A stretch of 64,000 nt of DNA, taken from assembly GCA_905182575.1 (NCBI GenBank), contig CAJJCA010000011.1, positions 1 through 64,000 on the forward strand, in the 5' to 3' direction. Below the pieces are notes generated by a model that saw only the letters and a program-made list of their open reading frames with translations, searched no databases and was not told the DNA's origin. Both the position numbers and the translations under genes were made by a program. Below, piece after piece: positions 20,276 through 30,752 of this stretch. Every line of letters begins with the position of its first letter. The first letter of the stretch is position 1. Source of the DNA: an uncultured Flavobacteriaceae bacterium. Lineage in GTDB: Bacteria > Bacteroidota > Bacteroidia > Flavobacteriales > Flavobacteriaceae.

Positions 20276-20809
20276 GTGAAAAACAACAACACTTACACCA
20301 TATCGATCTATTCTGAAAACAATGTCGGTTTGTTAAACCGAATTTCAGCTATATTTTTAAAACGACACATTAATATAGAAAGCTTTTCAACTTCTCTTTC
20401 AGAGATTAAGAATGTTTTCCGCTTTGTTATTGTCGTTGAATTAGAAGAGGAAAAGGTGAAAAAACTCATCCAGCAAATTGAAAAACAGGTTGATGTTATA
20501 AAGGCTTATTACCATACTGATGAGGAAACGATTTTTCAGGAATCAGCATTGTTTAAAGTTCAATCCAGATCACTTTTTGAAGAACGACACATCCAAAACG
20601 TAATTAAGGACAGCCATGCAAATATTGTTGTGGTTACTCCCGAGTTTTTTGTCATCGAAAAAACAGGCTTTCGTGAAGAAACAGAAAAACTACGCAATGA
20701 TTTAGCTCCTTTTGGACTGCTTCAGTTTGTTCGTTCGGGAAGAATTTCGGTAACCAAATCTAAAATGGGAATCTCAGATATTTTGAATACTTTTAAAAAA
20801 GATAATTAA
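20276..20809 (+). CDS. ilvN: Acetolactate synthase small (regulatory) subunit
   Basis: It is the ACT-domain regulatory partner of IlvB that confers valine feedback control. The N-terminal ACT domain reads YTISIYSENNVGLLNRISAI (family: xxVxNxxGVLxRxxxxF), followed by a second, C-terminal domain; 177 residues in total. It starts with GTG 7 bases after the ilvB stop and is uninterrupted. Position and size make the call firm. Confidence 0.92.
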   Translation: MKNNNTYTISIYSENNVGLLNRISAIFLKRHINIESFSTSLSEIKNVFRFVIVVELEEEKVKKLIQQIEKQVDVIKAYYHTDEETIFQESALFKVQSRSLFEERHIQNVIKDSHANIVVVTPEFFVIEKTGFREETEKLRNDLAPFGLLQFVRSGRISVTKSKMGISDILNTFKKDN

Positions 20810-20828
20810 CGATTAAATCAATAAAATA

Positions 20829-22304
20829 ATGACGAATTATTTCAATCAACTTTCACTAAGAGAACAACTACATCAACTGGCTCAATGCCGTTTTATGGAT
20901 CCTTCTGAATTCGAGAACGGTATCGAAGCCCTAAAAGGTAAAAAAATTGTAATTGTTGGATGCGGAGCTCAGGGATTAAACCAGGGGTTAAACATGCGTG
21001 ACTCAGGACTTGACATCAGTTATACCCTTCGTCAAGGGGCAATTGATCAAAAAAGAGCTTCTTACCAAAACGCAGTAGACAATAAGTTTTCTGTTGGAAC
21101 CTATGAAGAAATGATTCCTAGCGCAGATCTTGTGATCAATTTAACGCCAGACAAAAATCATACTCCAGTGGTTAAAGCAATTGTTCCTTTAATGAAGCAA
21201 GGGGCTACACTTTCTTATTCCCATGGATTTAATATCGTTGAGGAAGGAATGACTATTAGGGAGGATTTGACCGTAATCATGGTTGCACCCAAATGTCCTG
21301 GTTCTGAAGTAAGAGAAGAATATTTAAGAGGTTTTGGAGTACCCACATTAATCGCTGTTCATCCAGAGAATGATCCTCAGGATCAAGGGTTCGAATATGC
21401 AAAAGCTTATGCTGTAGCAACGGGAGGTCATCGTGCAGGTGTTTTAGAATCTTCTTTTGTAGCTGAAGTTAAGTCAGATTTAATGGGAGAACAAACCATT
21501 CTTTGTGGTGTTCTTCAAACAGGCTCAATTCTTTCTTTTGACAAAATGATTGAAAAAGGAATAGATCCTACTTATGCTGCTAAATTAATCCAATATGGTT
21601 GGGAAACTATCACCGAAGCACTAAAACACGGTGGTATCACAAACATGATGGATCGCCTTTCTAACCCTGCTAAAATCAAGGCTTTCGAACTTTCGGAAGA
21701 GTTAAAACAAATACTTACTCCGTTATTTCAGAAGCACATGGATGATATTATGTCAGGACACTTTTCTAAAACCATGATGGAAGATTGGGCCAATGATGAT
21801 AAAAACCTATTGACTTGGAGAGCCGCTACTGGCCAAACTGCTTTCGAAAAGACAGTAGTTACAGAAAAAGAAATATCAGATCAGGAATATTTTGATCACG
21901 GGGTATTGATGGTTGCTTTTGTTCGCGCTGGAGTTGAATTGGCTTTTGACACGATGGTAGCTGCTGGGATTAAAGAAGAGTCAGCATATTATGAGTCTTT
22001 GCACGAAACACCATTAATTGCGAATACAATTGCAAGAAAAAAACTTTTTGAAATGAACCGAGTCATTTCTGATACTGCCGAATATGGCTGTTATCTTTTC
22101 GATCATGCTGCAAAGCCGCTTTTAGAAGACTTTATGAAGGGCATTGATACTGACGTTATTGGTACTGCTTTTGCTGAAGGAAAAGGAAATGGTGCTGATA
22201 ATCGTGACTTAATTGATGTTAACGAAATTATTCGTTACCATCCAGTTGAGATGATTGGTTATGAATTGAGAGAGTCGATGACTGACATGAAAAAAATAAT
22301 ATAA
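20829..22304 (+). CDS. ilvC: Ketol-acid reductoisomerase (class II, long form)
   Basis: It isomerises and reduces acetolactate or acetohydroxybutyrate with NADPH and Mg. At 491 residues it is the long, E. coli-like class II enzyme with a duplicated C-terminal knotted domain. Seen are the Rossmann loop [34 protein letters not shown], and the metal-ligand segments [15 protein letters not shown]. It follows ilvN by 19 bases. Threonine deaminase, which often accompanies ilvC in related genomes, is not next to it. Confidence 0.95.
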   Translation: MTNYFNQLSLREQLHQLAQCRFMDPSEFENGIEALKGKKIVIVGCGAQGLNQGLNMRDSGLDISYTLRQGAIDQKRASYQNAVDNKFSVGTYEEMIPSADLVINLTPDKNHTPVVKAIVPLMKQGATLSYSHGFNIVEEGMTIREDLTVIMVAPKCPGSEVREEYLRGFGVPTLIAVHPENDPQDQGFEYAKAYAVATGGHRAGVLESSFVAEVKSDLMGEQTILCGVLQTGSILSFDKMIEKGIDPTYAAKLIQYGWETITEALKHGGITNMMDRLSNPAKIKAFELSEELKQILTPLFQKHMDDIMSGHFSKTMMEDWANDDKNLLTWRAATGQTAFEKTVVTEKEISDQEYFDHGVLMVAFVRAGVELAFDTMVAAGIKEESAYYESLHETPLIANTIARKKLFEMNRVISDTAEYGCYLFDHAAKPLLEDFMKGIDTDVIGTAFAEGKGNGADNRDLIDVNEIIRYHPVEMIGYELRESMTDMKKII

Positions 22305-22409
22305 CCCATTACTAATAATTAAATTTTTAATTATATTAAAATCGTAAAATCAAATTTTGAATAGAGAAAACAGGTCTTAACTTCAGTTTTCTTTTTTATT
22401 TATAAGCTT

Positions 22410-24009
22410 ATGACAATGAAAATGAATCAAGTTCCTAAACAATTTCAAGTTACTCCTATCCATTCAAAGGATTACTTGGTTAACGGAGAAATCAAATCAT
22501 GGAAAGGACCTTCTTCTGAAGTTTTTTCAACTATTCAGACAGAAAACGAGTCGGGAGAAATGGTTCCTACATTTCTGGGAACAATTCCTGACATGGAGTC
22601 CGAAACTGCTTTGGAAGCATTAGATGCCGCAAATAAAGCATTTGATCGTGGTAAAGGACTTTGGCCGACCATGAAAGTTAAAGAACGTTTGACCTGTTTA
22701 GAAAAATTTGCAGGTAAAATGAAAGAGCATCGCGAAGAGGTCGTAAAACTTTTAATGTGGGAAATCGGGAAATCCTTAGGGGACTCACAAAAGGAATTTG
22801 ATCGTACCATTGATTACATCTATGATACCGTAGAGGCTTATAAAAAACTTGATCATCGCAGTGCAAAGTTTGAAAAAGAAGGAGGAATCCATGCACATAT
22901 TCGTCGTGGTCCATTAGGAGTAGTGTTATGTTTGGGTCCTTATAACTATCCACTGAATGAGACTTTTTGTCTATTAATTCCTGCCATTATTATGGGGAAT
23001 ACAGCCATATTTAAACCTGCAAAACACGGTGTATTACTAATTACACCATTGTTGAAAGCTTTCCAAGAAAGTTTTCCAGCCTGGAGTTGTAAATATTGTT
23101 TTTGGTAGAGGTAGAAAAATAGCTCAGCCGATTATGAAAACTGGAGTTATAGACGTTTTGGCTCTAATTGGACATAGTACTTCAGCAGTTGCTTTACAAG
23201 ATGAGCATCCTAGAAAAAATAAATTGAGATTGGTTTTAGGCTTGGAGGCTAAGAACCCGGGAATTATTCTTCCTGATGCTGATTTAGATCACACCATCAA
23301 AGAATGCATTTCAGGAACATTATCATTTAACGGACAACGGTGTACTGCACTGAAAGTGCTCTATGTACACGAATCTTTAGTTGATGAATTTAACACTAAG
23401 TTTTCTGCCGCTGTTGATGCTTTGAAATATGGTTTGCCATGGGAAGAAGGTTCATTTTTAACTCCACTTCCTGAACCTTCAAAACCAGCCTATATAAAAG
23501 GACTTATTGATGATGCGGTTTCAAAAGGCGCCAAAGTCATGAACAAAAAGGGCGGGCAACAGTCCGTAAATTACTCTTATCCTGCAGTGCTTTATCCCGT
23601 TGACGAGAGCATGAATGTATATAAAGAAGAACAATTTGGTCCTGTAATACCGATCATTGCTTATAAAGATATTAACGAGCCTTTGGATGCGATGGCAGCT
23701 TCAGACTACGGTCAGCAAGTGAGTCTTTTCGGAAGAGATGTAAGAAAAATCGGACCACTGATCGATATTTTATCGAACTTAGTTTGTCGTGTGAATCTAA
23801 ACAGTGCTTGCCAGAGAGGCCCTGATGTTTATCCATTTGCAGGAAGAAAGAACTCTGCTGTTGGAACCTTAAGTGTTTTTGATGCACTGCGTTCTTTTTC
23901 CATAAGAACTTTTGTTGCTTCTAAGGACAACCCTTACAACAATGAGATTTTGGAAAACCTATTAAATTCAAAGGAATCTAATTTTGTTTCAACAGATTAT
24001 TTGTTGTAA
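22410..24009 (+). CDS. gapN: NADP-dependent glyceraldehyde-3-phosphate dehydrogenase-like (GapN), frame interrupted once
   Basis: This aldehyde dehydrogenase superfamily enzyme probably oxidises glyceraldehyde-3-phosphate to 3-phosphoglycerate, giving NADPH without ATP. Motifs are [30 protein letters not shown], the glutamate segment [10 protein letters not shown] and the catalytic cysteine in [10 protein letters not shown]; the C-terminus has [17 protein letters not shown], typical of GapN. A +1 break near 23076-23082 separates LLKAFQESF from [14 protein letters not shown]; one extra C explains it. About 532 residues are expected. The exact substrate is inferred from the GapN-like sequence, not shown. 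It lies 105 bases after ilvC. Confidence 0.82.
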
Positions 24010-24017
24010 TATCAAGT

Positions 24018-25610
24018 TTATTTTGAATTGTAAACTTTTTGCATAAAGTTTTTTCCCTTCATCAAGGAGGCAGTTATTACGCCCGAAAATAGTGCGCCTC
24101 CAACTCCTGCAGTTACGATATCTTGGCCTGTCAGGTAGAAGTTTTTGATTGAAGTTCGAGGTTTTAAGAATTTCTGTCTAAAACGCTGAGGTGTATGATC
24201 AATGCCATAGATTTCACCTTTCTTATAATTCACAAAATTTTGCGTTGTTAAAGGAGTAGAAAGTTCGTAGACATCGATATTGTTTTCCAGGTGGGGAAGT
24301 TGAATAAATAGTGCTTCAAGTAAACGTTTGCTTATTTTTTCTTTAAAAGCTTCATATTCAGCCCCGCGTTTCATCCATTTAGAACCTTGCCATTCCGCAA
24401 CCAATTCGTAGGGGAGTAGTGTAATGATGTCTATCGTACTCTTGTTTGGATACCGCTCAGACCAAGTGGGGTCTTTAGCTGAAGGAAAGGAAATATATAC
24501 CACAGGAAAAGCGGCTTGATTGTCTTTTAGATAGTTGGCCACACATTGATCATGGTCTCCTTTTTCTGGATAAATCCAAAAGTTAGTTTTTGGTAGTTTT
24601 AATTCCTTTGGGCTTCCATTTAAACCAATATAAAGACTGACATGAGCTACAGAAGGATTGATTTTTTTAAGCTGTTTTCTGAGCTGATGTTTTTCTACAA
24701 TATGCTCTGGAATTAGTTTTTCATAGGTGTTAAAAATACCTGTCCCACTGACTATTTTTTCAGCATAAAAACTTTTTCCATCTTTTATTTTCACTCCTAT
24801 TGCTTTATTGTTTTCAATGATGACTTCTTGCACCTCGGCATTAGTCAAAATTGTTCCTGAAGCAGCTTCAATGACAGGGTCAATGGTTTTTAATATTTGA
24901 GAGGATCCTCCCACTGGAAAGCTTCCTCCACTAAAATAGTGTTTCACTACCGATGCATGCATCGCAAAACTACTTTGTCTCGGGGGCAAACCATAGTCCC
25001 CATATTGACCGGTCAAGACCTTTATTAATTCTTGATTATCAGTGATGGATTCTAAAACTTCTTGAGTTGTCTGATCGGCATATTTTAAGTAGTCTTTTCG
25101 CATTCGCCTCCCCATAAAAAAATTTACAATGGCTGGAAGCGCTTTGGCGCTATAAAACTTACCCATGTATTTGTTAGAAAGAAAAATAAGTTCTACATAT
25201 TTTTTAATCGCTTCTTTTTCTACTGGAAAATATTCAAATAATTGTTTTTGAAAATTATCAACTCCTTTGACTAAATCATAGGTTTTGTTTCCAATAATAA
25301 TGCGATCATAAACTTCGCCCATGTCCGCCCATTCTAATTTTCTATTGGTGACATAATCAAAGAGTTTTTTAATGGCGCTGTTCGGTCTTTGCACTTCTCC
25401 GATGTAATGAATTCCAACATCCCATTCATACCCTTTTCTAGTGAATACATGCGTAAATCCACCCGCAGTATAATGTCTTTCTAATACAAGAACCTTTTCA
25501 CCTTCTTTTGCCAGCAAAGCAGCTACTGTGAGTCCCCCAATACCAGATCCAATGACGATGGTATCATACTTTTTTTCTAATTCATGTTTTCTTTTATAAG
25601 ACTGTATCAT
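24018..25610 (-). CDS. FAD-dependent RetSat/CrtI-like oxidoreductase
   Basis: It is a 530-residue flavoprotein of the phytoene-desaturase superfamily, nearest to the all-trans-retinol 13,14-reductase type. The FAD loop VIGSGIGGLTVAALLAKEG and VLERHYTAGGFTHVF are at the N-terminus; the family C-terminal motif appears as FYLTGQDIVTAGVGGALFSG. It probably acts on carotenoid or another polyisoprenoid, but no other carotenoid gene is nearby, so substrate is unknown. It converges on gapN with only 8 bases between, and is the last gene of the run beginning at the cupin. Confidence 0.8.
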   Translation of the reverse strand: MIQSYKRKHELEKKYDTIVIGSGIGGLTVAALLAKEGEKVLVLERHYTAGGFTHVFTRKGYEWDVGIHYIGEVQRPNSAIKKLFDYVTNRKLEWADMGEVYDRIIIGNKTYDLVKGVDNFQKQLFEYFPVEKEAIKKYVELIFLSNKYMGKFYSAKALPAIVNFFMGRRMRKDYLKYADQTTQEVLESITDNQELIKVLTGQYGDYGLPPRQSSFAMHASVVKHYFSGGSFPVGGSSQILKTIDPVIEAASGTILTNAEVQEVIIENNKAIGVKIKDGKSFYAEKIVSGTGIFNTYEKLIPEHIVEKHQLRKQLKKINPSVAHVSLYIGLNGSPKELKLPKTNFWIYPEKGDHDQCVANYLKDNQAAFPVVYISFPSAKDPTWSERYPNKSTIDIITLLPYELVAEWQGSKWMKRGAEYEAFKEKISKRLLEALFIQLPHLENNIDVYELSTPLTTQNFVNYKKGEIYGIDHTPQRFRQKFLKPRTSIKNFYLTGQDIVTAGVGGALFSGVITASLMKGKNFMQKVYNSK

Positions 25611-25631
25611 TTGCTTTTGATTGAAATGTCC

Positions 25632-26417
25632 TTAAAGATCGTATAAGTTTGACCTTCTATTTTTAATTAAATCATTAAAAGCATTGATTTGCTTGTTGTT
25701 GGCCTCTTTTTCATCGATTTCTATAATTCCTACCCCGACTTTGTCTTCAGTTGCAGTGGTAAGAGTTTTTCCATTCCAAGAAGTAATTTGACTCTTCCCC
25801 GTAAAACTAAATTCATCACCTCCTCTAAGTTCATTTCCGATTCTATTGGCGGTTACTGCAAAGATTCTATTTTCTAAACAGCGCGTAATCATGGCACTTT
25901 GACAATGGGGAAGGACTAGATTTGAAGGGTGGGCTAGCACTTGCATTCCCTGAAGCGCAAGCGATCGACATGTTTCAGGAAAAATCCAATCGAAACAGAT
26001 CATAACACCGATTTTCACACCATCAATTTTATAGACTTTAGGCGCTTCATCACCAGGAGTAAACCATAAATTCTCACGATTAAAAAGATGAATTTTTTTA
26101 TAAGTATCAATCACTTTTCCCTTTGAAACAATTAGAAGAGCATTATATACTTTGTCATCTTCTAACTCTATAAACCCTCCAATTACTGTGCCTTCAATCT
26201 GTAACGAGATTTCTTTTAAATAAGTTGCAGTTGCTCCATCTTTTTTTTCGGCAAGGTTTTTCGCTTCTTCTGCAGAAGTGAAGGTATAGCCCGTGGCAAA
26301 TAATTCAGGGAGCACCAAAAGGTCAGTCTTAATGGATTTAATTAGTTGACGTACGTCTTCAAAATTCTTTTTTTTTTCGCCGAATATGGGATCGTTTTGA
26401 AGGTAGCCTATTTTCAT
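25632..26417 (-). CDS. Nitrilase-superfamily amidohydrolase
   Basis: This carbon-nitrogen hydrolase has the Glu-Lys-Cys triad: LLVLPELFATGY, TYKKIHLFNREN and VGVMICFDWIFPE (written here as GVMICFDWIFPE in the protein). It has 261 residues. The best match by eye is the omega-amidase/N-carbamoyl amidase group, for example removing an amide from a dicarboxylic monoamide or carbamoyl amine. It is 8 bases after the fucosidase gene and 21 bases before the RetSat-like gene, so it is probably in the same transcript, without an obvious functional link. Confidence 0.82.
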   Translation of the reverse strand: MKIGYLQNDPIFGEKKKNFEDVRQLIKSIKTDLLVLPELFATGYTFTSAEEAKNLAEKKDGATATYLKEISLQIEGTVIGGFIELEDDKVYNALLIVSKGKVIDTYKKIHLFNRENLWFTPGDEAPKVYKIDGVKIGVMICFDWIFPETCRSLALQGMQVLAHPSNLVLPHCQSAMITRCLENRIFAVTANRIGNELRGGDEFSFTGKSQITSWNGKTLTTATEDKVGVGIIEIDEKEANNKQINAFNDLIKNRRSNLYDL

Positions 26418-26425
26418 ATTACATT

Positions 26426-28246
26426 TTATTTGAGACTTAAAAAAGCTTCGTTACCTGATTTTTCTTTAACGAAAGCCGTAGCCTTTACCTCCCCTGTTTT
26501 TAAACTAAATGGAGCTGTATATCGCTTTGAGTTTTTAGAGGGAGTGCTTCCGTCGATTGTATAACGAATTTCGATGTCTCCATTAATATTTAGAATTGTG
26601 TTTTCTCCATGGGGTTTCCATTTGAACTCATGTTTTTTTGGAGCAATTATTACCTGCCCTATTGAATCTATTTCGATAGCGATTTCTGGAGGAATCGGTT
26701 GGTAATAGTGCGCTTTAACTATTGATATTGCGGGGGTATTTCTTGATTCTAAAACTCGAAATCTGAATTTATTGGTTTCAATTTCTGGAAAACGAAGGAT
26801 TCTTTTATACCCAATATTCGTTGCCGAAGCGATTTCTTTCCATTTGTTACCTACCCATGCATCTAGGGCATGTTTCTCTATCCTTTCACTGTGCGTGGTG
26901 ATGGCCTCTTGAATGACAAACCTGTTGGTCACAATTGGTTTTTTTGTTGTTATTATTACTTCTTTAGTGCCATCAATTAATAAAAAACTATTTTCATTTT
27001 TATCCAAAATTTCATTTGGCCCAGTTGCTCCTTCAAGTAAATTTTCGGTGTAGGTTGATTTTATTCTTCTTCCGGATTCGATTAAAGCTTCCACATCACG
27101 TGGTGAAAAACGTCCTTCTCGATTTGGGGGAATATTCATGATTAAAGTGGCATTGCCACCAACCGATCTTTCGTAAATATCAAAAACATCATCTGCATTT
27201 CTAACCTTTTGCTCGTCATCATTTCTATAAAACCAACCTTCACGAATGGAGGTGTCAACTTCCCCTTGTTGGTAATGAAGAAACTTTCCTTGATAAAGTT
27301 TTTCTCGGCTTCCAAGGTCGATATTTGTGAAATCAGCAAAGGAATTCATCTCGTTAGGATCTTCTTGATAGGGAATAACATTCCATTCCGTTTCGCGAGT
27401 AATACCAGCTTCATTTCCACACCATCTAACATCTTGTTTGCCAAAAACAACTGCTTCGGGAGCCAGTTCGCTTATTAGTTCCTTCCACGCCAGGTAGTTA
27501 TATTTTTGTCCTCCTTTTCTTTTTGGATGTGCACCGTCTAGCCACACTTCATGAATAGGACCATATTCTGTTAATAATTCAAAAAGCTGGTTAAGATAAT
27601 ATTCATTGTAATCATCCGCCTTAAACTTGAAAGTTCTTTTGTCTTTAAATGGGCGGCCTTCCACAACTCTGGGAATAACTCTTTCATTATATTTACTGAG
27701 GTTTCCATACAGTCCTTCTTTATTTTCAATTTGATACAAGTCTGCAGGGGAAAGGTAAATCCCCAATTTCAACCCATATTTTTCACAAGATTCAGACAAT
27801 TCTTTCAACACGTCTCCTTTGCCGTTTTTGAAGGGAGAGGACATCACCCCATGCTTGGTGTAACGACTTTGAAACAAAACAAATCCATCGTGATGCTTGG
27901 CGGTAAAAACGACCATTTTCATTCCCGCCGATTTCATGGTTTTGCACCATTGATCAGTATCTAGATTTTGCAGGTTGAATATTTCAGGATTTTCTATTCC
28001 GCTTCCCCATTCTTTTTTTGAAAAGATGTTGGGGCCAAAGTGAATAAACGCCATGTATTCAGTTTTCAATGCCTCGAATTGATTTGGTGTTGGAATGACA
28101 TGGGTCGCCTTTTTGAGGATCATCTCATTTGTATCTGTCGCTTCGATGGCTATGGTACTTTCTTGCTTCATTTCGATTCCTGCGGTGGTATTACAGGAAT
28201 AAATTAAAAGAAATAATGAGACAAATAGACTATTTTTAATTTTCAT
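26426..28246 (-). CDS. Alpha-L-fucosidase, GH29, lipoprotein
   Basis: It is an exo-acting glycosidase releasing alpha-linked fucose. I chose the ATG at 28246 rather than the TTG at 28270 because it places a lipoprotein signal peptide (MKIKNSLFVSLFLLIYSCN, lipobox YSC) at the N-terminus. The GH29 catalytic domain shows MAFIHFGPNIFSKKEWG, FTAKHHDGFVLFQSRYTKH and the nucleophile region HEVWLDGAHPK. Downstream there is a discoidin-like region and a C-terminal chitobiase-type domain with IRYTIDGSTPS. About 606 residues. It follows the GH20 gene by 20 bases, so the two probably strip fucose and N-acetylhexosamine from the same glycan in the periplasm. Confidence 0.9.
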   Translation of the reverse strand: MKIKNSLFVSLFLLIYSCNTTAGIEMKQESTIAIEATDTNEMILKKATHVIPTPNQFEALKTEYMAFIHFGPNIFSKKEWGSGIENPEIFNLQNLDTDQWCKTMKSAGMKMVVFTAKHHDGFVLFQSRYTKHGVMSSPFKNGKGDVLKELSESCEKYGLKLGIYLSPADLYQIENKEGLYGNLSKYNERVIPRVVEGRPFKDKRTFKFKADDYNEYYLNQLFELLTEYGPIHEVWLDGAHPKRKGGQKYNYLAWKELISELAPEAVVFGKQDVRWCGNEAGITRETEWNVIPYQEDPNEMNSFADFTNIDLGSREKLYQGKFLHYQQGEVDTSIREGWFYRNDDEQKVRNADDVFDIYERSVGGNATLIMNIPPNREGRFSPRDVEALIESGRRIKSTYTENLLEGATGPNEILDKNENSFLLIDGTKEVIITTKKPIVTNRFVIQEAITTHSERIEKHALDAWVGNKWKEIASATNIGYKRILRFPEIETNKFRFRVLESRNTPAISIVKAHYYQPIPPEIAIEIDSIGQVIIAPKKHEFKWKPHGENTILNINGDIEIRYTIDGSTPSKNSKRYTAPFSLKTGEVKATAFVKEKSGNEAFLSLK

Positions 28247-28266
28247 AATTAGGGTTTTACTATGAG

Positions 28267-30381
28267 TCAAAATAATTCTTCTTCTATTTTTTCAAGCATT
28301 AGCATTTCAACATGAAATTGCCAATCGAAAGACGTTGACTGATTCGCTAAATGGGAATGATGGTCTTGATCTAAAATATAGTTTTCAGATTTGGTTAGAA
28401 TTCGGGTCTTTGCATAAGTTTTTTCTAGCTCATTTCTTATCGAGCCAAACTCCTCAACCAATTGCTTTAATTTATCAAGATATAGTGAGGCTTGCTCTTT
28501 GTTTTTCGCCTCATCATAATTTTTGAGTGAAATTAGCAGCACATTGCTATAACGTACGAGATTATTGACCTGCTCATAAACCTCAAGGGTAAAGTTGTTT
28601 CTCTTGGCTTGGCTCTTCGTGAACTTTATTTTTAAAGCAATTATATCACAAGTCAATAAGTTTAGTTGGGCCTTATTTAAAAGATCCTTATACTTCTCAC
28701 TCCATTTTCCCTTATTTTCTTTGTTGGGTAGCTCAATTAATAAATCCTCTGAAGGTTGGTTGCTTTTTTTTATTTTATTTCGATCAAACCCATCTAGGAG
28801 CATGTTCTTCCAAAAGGCAACTGGCGCTTCTAATTGATCGATAAAGGCATGTTCCTTATTTGCCACTTCATAAGAAAACTCCCTTTGTCTGTAGGCAGAC
28901 TTAATGGCTTCTTTGGTTCTGTTTTCTCCTGACCAAGAATAGGCGGAAAAAGCGATTATTCCACGCATATACAATTCAAAATGAGGCGAATCGTCATCCC
29001 AGAGGGTAAGTAATAAACCACTGAGATTGTTTTCAATAGAAGACAAAGTAAATGTTTTTATGTTGTCCATATTGCTTTCTTCTTGTGGCATCAAAACCCA
29101 GCGAGTTTGTCCAGCCGTTGCTCCCATTACTTGAAATCCTTTTTCAGAAAACCATTCCATTGTTTTTGAATTTCCAATGGATTGGGAGGCACTATAATTC
29201 CAGCGCATGTAGATGCAATTCTTAGGAAAAAGGTGTAAGAATTCTTCTAATTTATACTGGTTTTCTTCCCAAACTTTATCGACTGCTGCTTGTGTCATTT
29301 CTGGTTTGAACATGGGATCATAAACCCCGGCATATTTTAGCGGCATGTCATCCCAAAAAATAGGAATTCTATTATTGTCAGCAGCAAATTTACAGACTTT
29401 ATTGAGCCATATCAATTGCAGTTCCAATGATGTTTTACCACTTCCCCTTCCGGTGGTGTGCACTTCATCACCTCCCACGTGGAAGTATTTCCCATGGGGG
29501 GTCGCTTTTATAGCATCGCGGTACAAATCAAACTGAAGTTCATAGGTTCTGGGATCTAAGGGGTTGAAAGCCCAATCGTTTTCAGGGTCATCCCGAAGGT
29601 CCTTATATTTTTCGTGTTTTAAAATAAATGAGGCATGTCCTAGCCCTTGAACTAGCGGACTGATTTGGATATTTCTTGCGTGAGCATATTCACTCAGTTT
29701 TTTCCATTCGGCAACACTCAACGCTTCTCTAGTTCCAATCAATGGTTGCCGTTCATATATGATTTTATCTTCAAACTCTATTATGATTCCATTGATTTTA
29801 TATTTTTTCAATTTGTCCATCAAATCATAATAATAGGAAACCGTCTCTCTGTGGTGCTTGATGTCTAGTTGAATGGCGCGAAAGGCGAGTAGGGGGTAGT
29901 CTTTGATTTTGCAGATGGGAAGCGCAACGTTTTGATCTTTGGCATCTTCCATGAGCTGTTCTAAAGTAGAAAAGCCATAAAGCAAGCCCGCTTGATCTTT
30001 GGCTGTAATCACAATCTGATTGGTAGAGATTTCGAGCTGATAACCTTCAGGACGTATATCCAAATTGCTTTCTATTGAAAAGCGAATTTGTGCACCCTTT
30101 GAATCTTTTGCTTCAAGAATTTTTCCAAGCAGTGGACCATTTTCAGGGAGCGCCTCCTTATTTGAAGCGTAATAAAACTTGAGATCGCTGTACTTTAAAT
30201 CACTAACTCCAGTGATCGAAAACTCTTGTGGATGGGGCAATAACTTAAAATCACCCATTTTACTAGACTGGGAATCACAATTTATAAATGTGAATAAAAT
30301 TGCAACAAGTAGCAGGGTTTTTATTTTTTTTATGAGCTGGTTTAGGTTGGGGTTAAATAATAAATATGAATCAAATTTCAT
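28267..30381 (-). CDS. GH20 beta-N-acetylhexosaminidase-like lipoprotein
   Basis: This 704-residue protein has a signal peptide ending in a lipobox (LLLVAILFTFINC). A GH20b-type N-terminal domain is followed by the barrel, with the catalytic Asp-Glu pair in YFHVGGDEVHTTG and the preceding LAFRAIQLDIKHHRETVSYYY typical of the family. It would release terminal N-acetylglucosamine or N-acetylgalactosamine by the substrate-assisted mechanism. The C-terminal about 200 residues are helical and without a domain I recognise. A shorter start inside the long N-terminus (MKFDSYLLFNPNLNQLIKK) is possible. Confidence 0.88.
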   Translation of the reverse strand: MKFDSYLLFNPNLNQLIKKIKTLLLVAILFTFINCDSQSSKMGDFKLLPHPQEFSITGVSDLKYSDLKFYYASNKEALPENGPLLGKILEAKDSKGAQIRFSIESNLDIRPEGYQLEISTNQIVITAKDQAGLLYGFSTLEQLMEDAKDQNVALPICKIKDYPLLAFRAIQLDIKHHRETVSYYYDLMDKLKKYKINGIIIEFEDKIIYERQPLIGTREALSVAEWKKLSEYAHARNIQISPLVQGLGHASFILKHEKYKDLRDDPENDWAFNPLDPRTYELQFDLYRDAIKATPHGKYFHVGGDEVHTTGRGSGKTSLELQLIWLNKVCKFAADNNRIPIFWDDMPLKYAGVYDPMFKPEMTQAAVDKVWEENQYKLEEFLHLFPKNCIYMRWNYSASQSIGNSKTMEWFSEKGFQVMGATAGQTRWVLMPQEESNMDNIKTFTLSSIENNLSGLLLTLWDDDSPHFELYMRGIIAFSAYSWSGENRTKEAIKSAYRQREFSYEVANKEHAFIDQLEAPVAFWKNMLLDGFDRNKIKKSNQPSEDLLIELPNKENKGKWSEKYKDLLNKAQLNLLTCDIIALKIKFTKSQAKRNNFTLEVYEQVNNLVRYSNVLLISLKNYDEAKNKEQASLYLDKLKQLVEEFGSIRNELEKTYAKTRILTKSENYILDQDHHSHLANQSTSFDWQFHVEMLMLEKIEEELF

Positions 30382-30404
30382 AAATAAGTAGAGCTTTAAA
30401 TTTT

Positions 30405-30752
30405 TTAATGAGAGCGCTTTAAGAAATCTTCTCGAATCGGGGAGAACCCATCGATGAGTTTTACGAATTCTGTTAAGGTTTGTATGGAATGGTTTAGGTT
30501 GGATTCAACTTTAAAAACATCTCCTTCACTGAGGAGGTATTCTCGGTCTTCAACAAATAATTTTAGTTTGCCAGCGGCAACATAAGAGATTTGTTCGTGG
30601 GGGTGATTGTGAGGAGGGTCAGGCATCTCCATAGGGCCATTCGAAAACTCAATAACGGTAAACATTAAGTCTTTTAAATAAATAACCTTTCTGTTAATAT
30701 TGGGGTTTGTTTCTAGCTTTTCAAAACCTTCTTCGTGTTTTACGACTTCCAT
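30405..30752 (-). CDS. Small cupin-domain protein
   Basis: A 115-residue single-domain cupin. The metal-site motif is PPHNHPHEQISYVAAG (pattern HxH...E) with the later histidine in SNLNHSIQ. Such proteins near carbohydrate-degradation genes often act on unsaturated or keto sugar products or serve as small sugar binders or isomerases, but no reaction can be assigned here. It is the first gene of the run cupin-GH20-GH29-amidase-RetSat on the minus strand, with 23 bases to the GH20 gene. Confidence 0.8.
   Translation of the reverse strand: MEVVKHEEGFEKLETNPNINRKVIYLKDLMFTVIEFSNGPMEMPDPPHNHPHEQISYVAAGKLKLFVEDREYLLSEGDVFKVESNLNHSIQTLTEFVKLIDGFSPIREDFLKRSH

Noticed and set aside
22305-22409. AT-only palindrome (AATTAAATTTTTAATT) after ilvC as terminator
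   Set aside because: No GC stem and no defined T-run; too weak to call.
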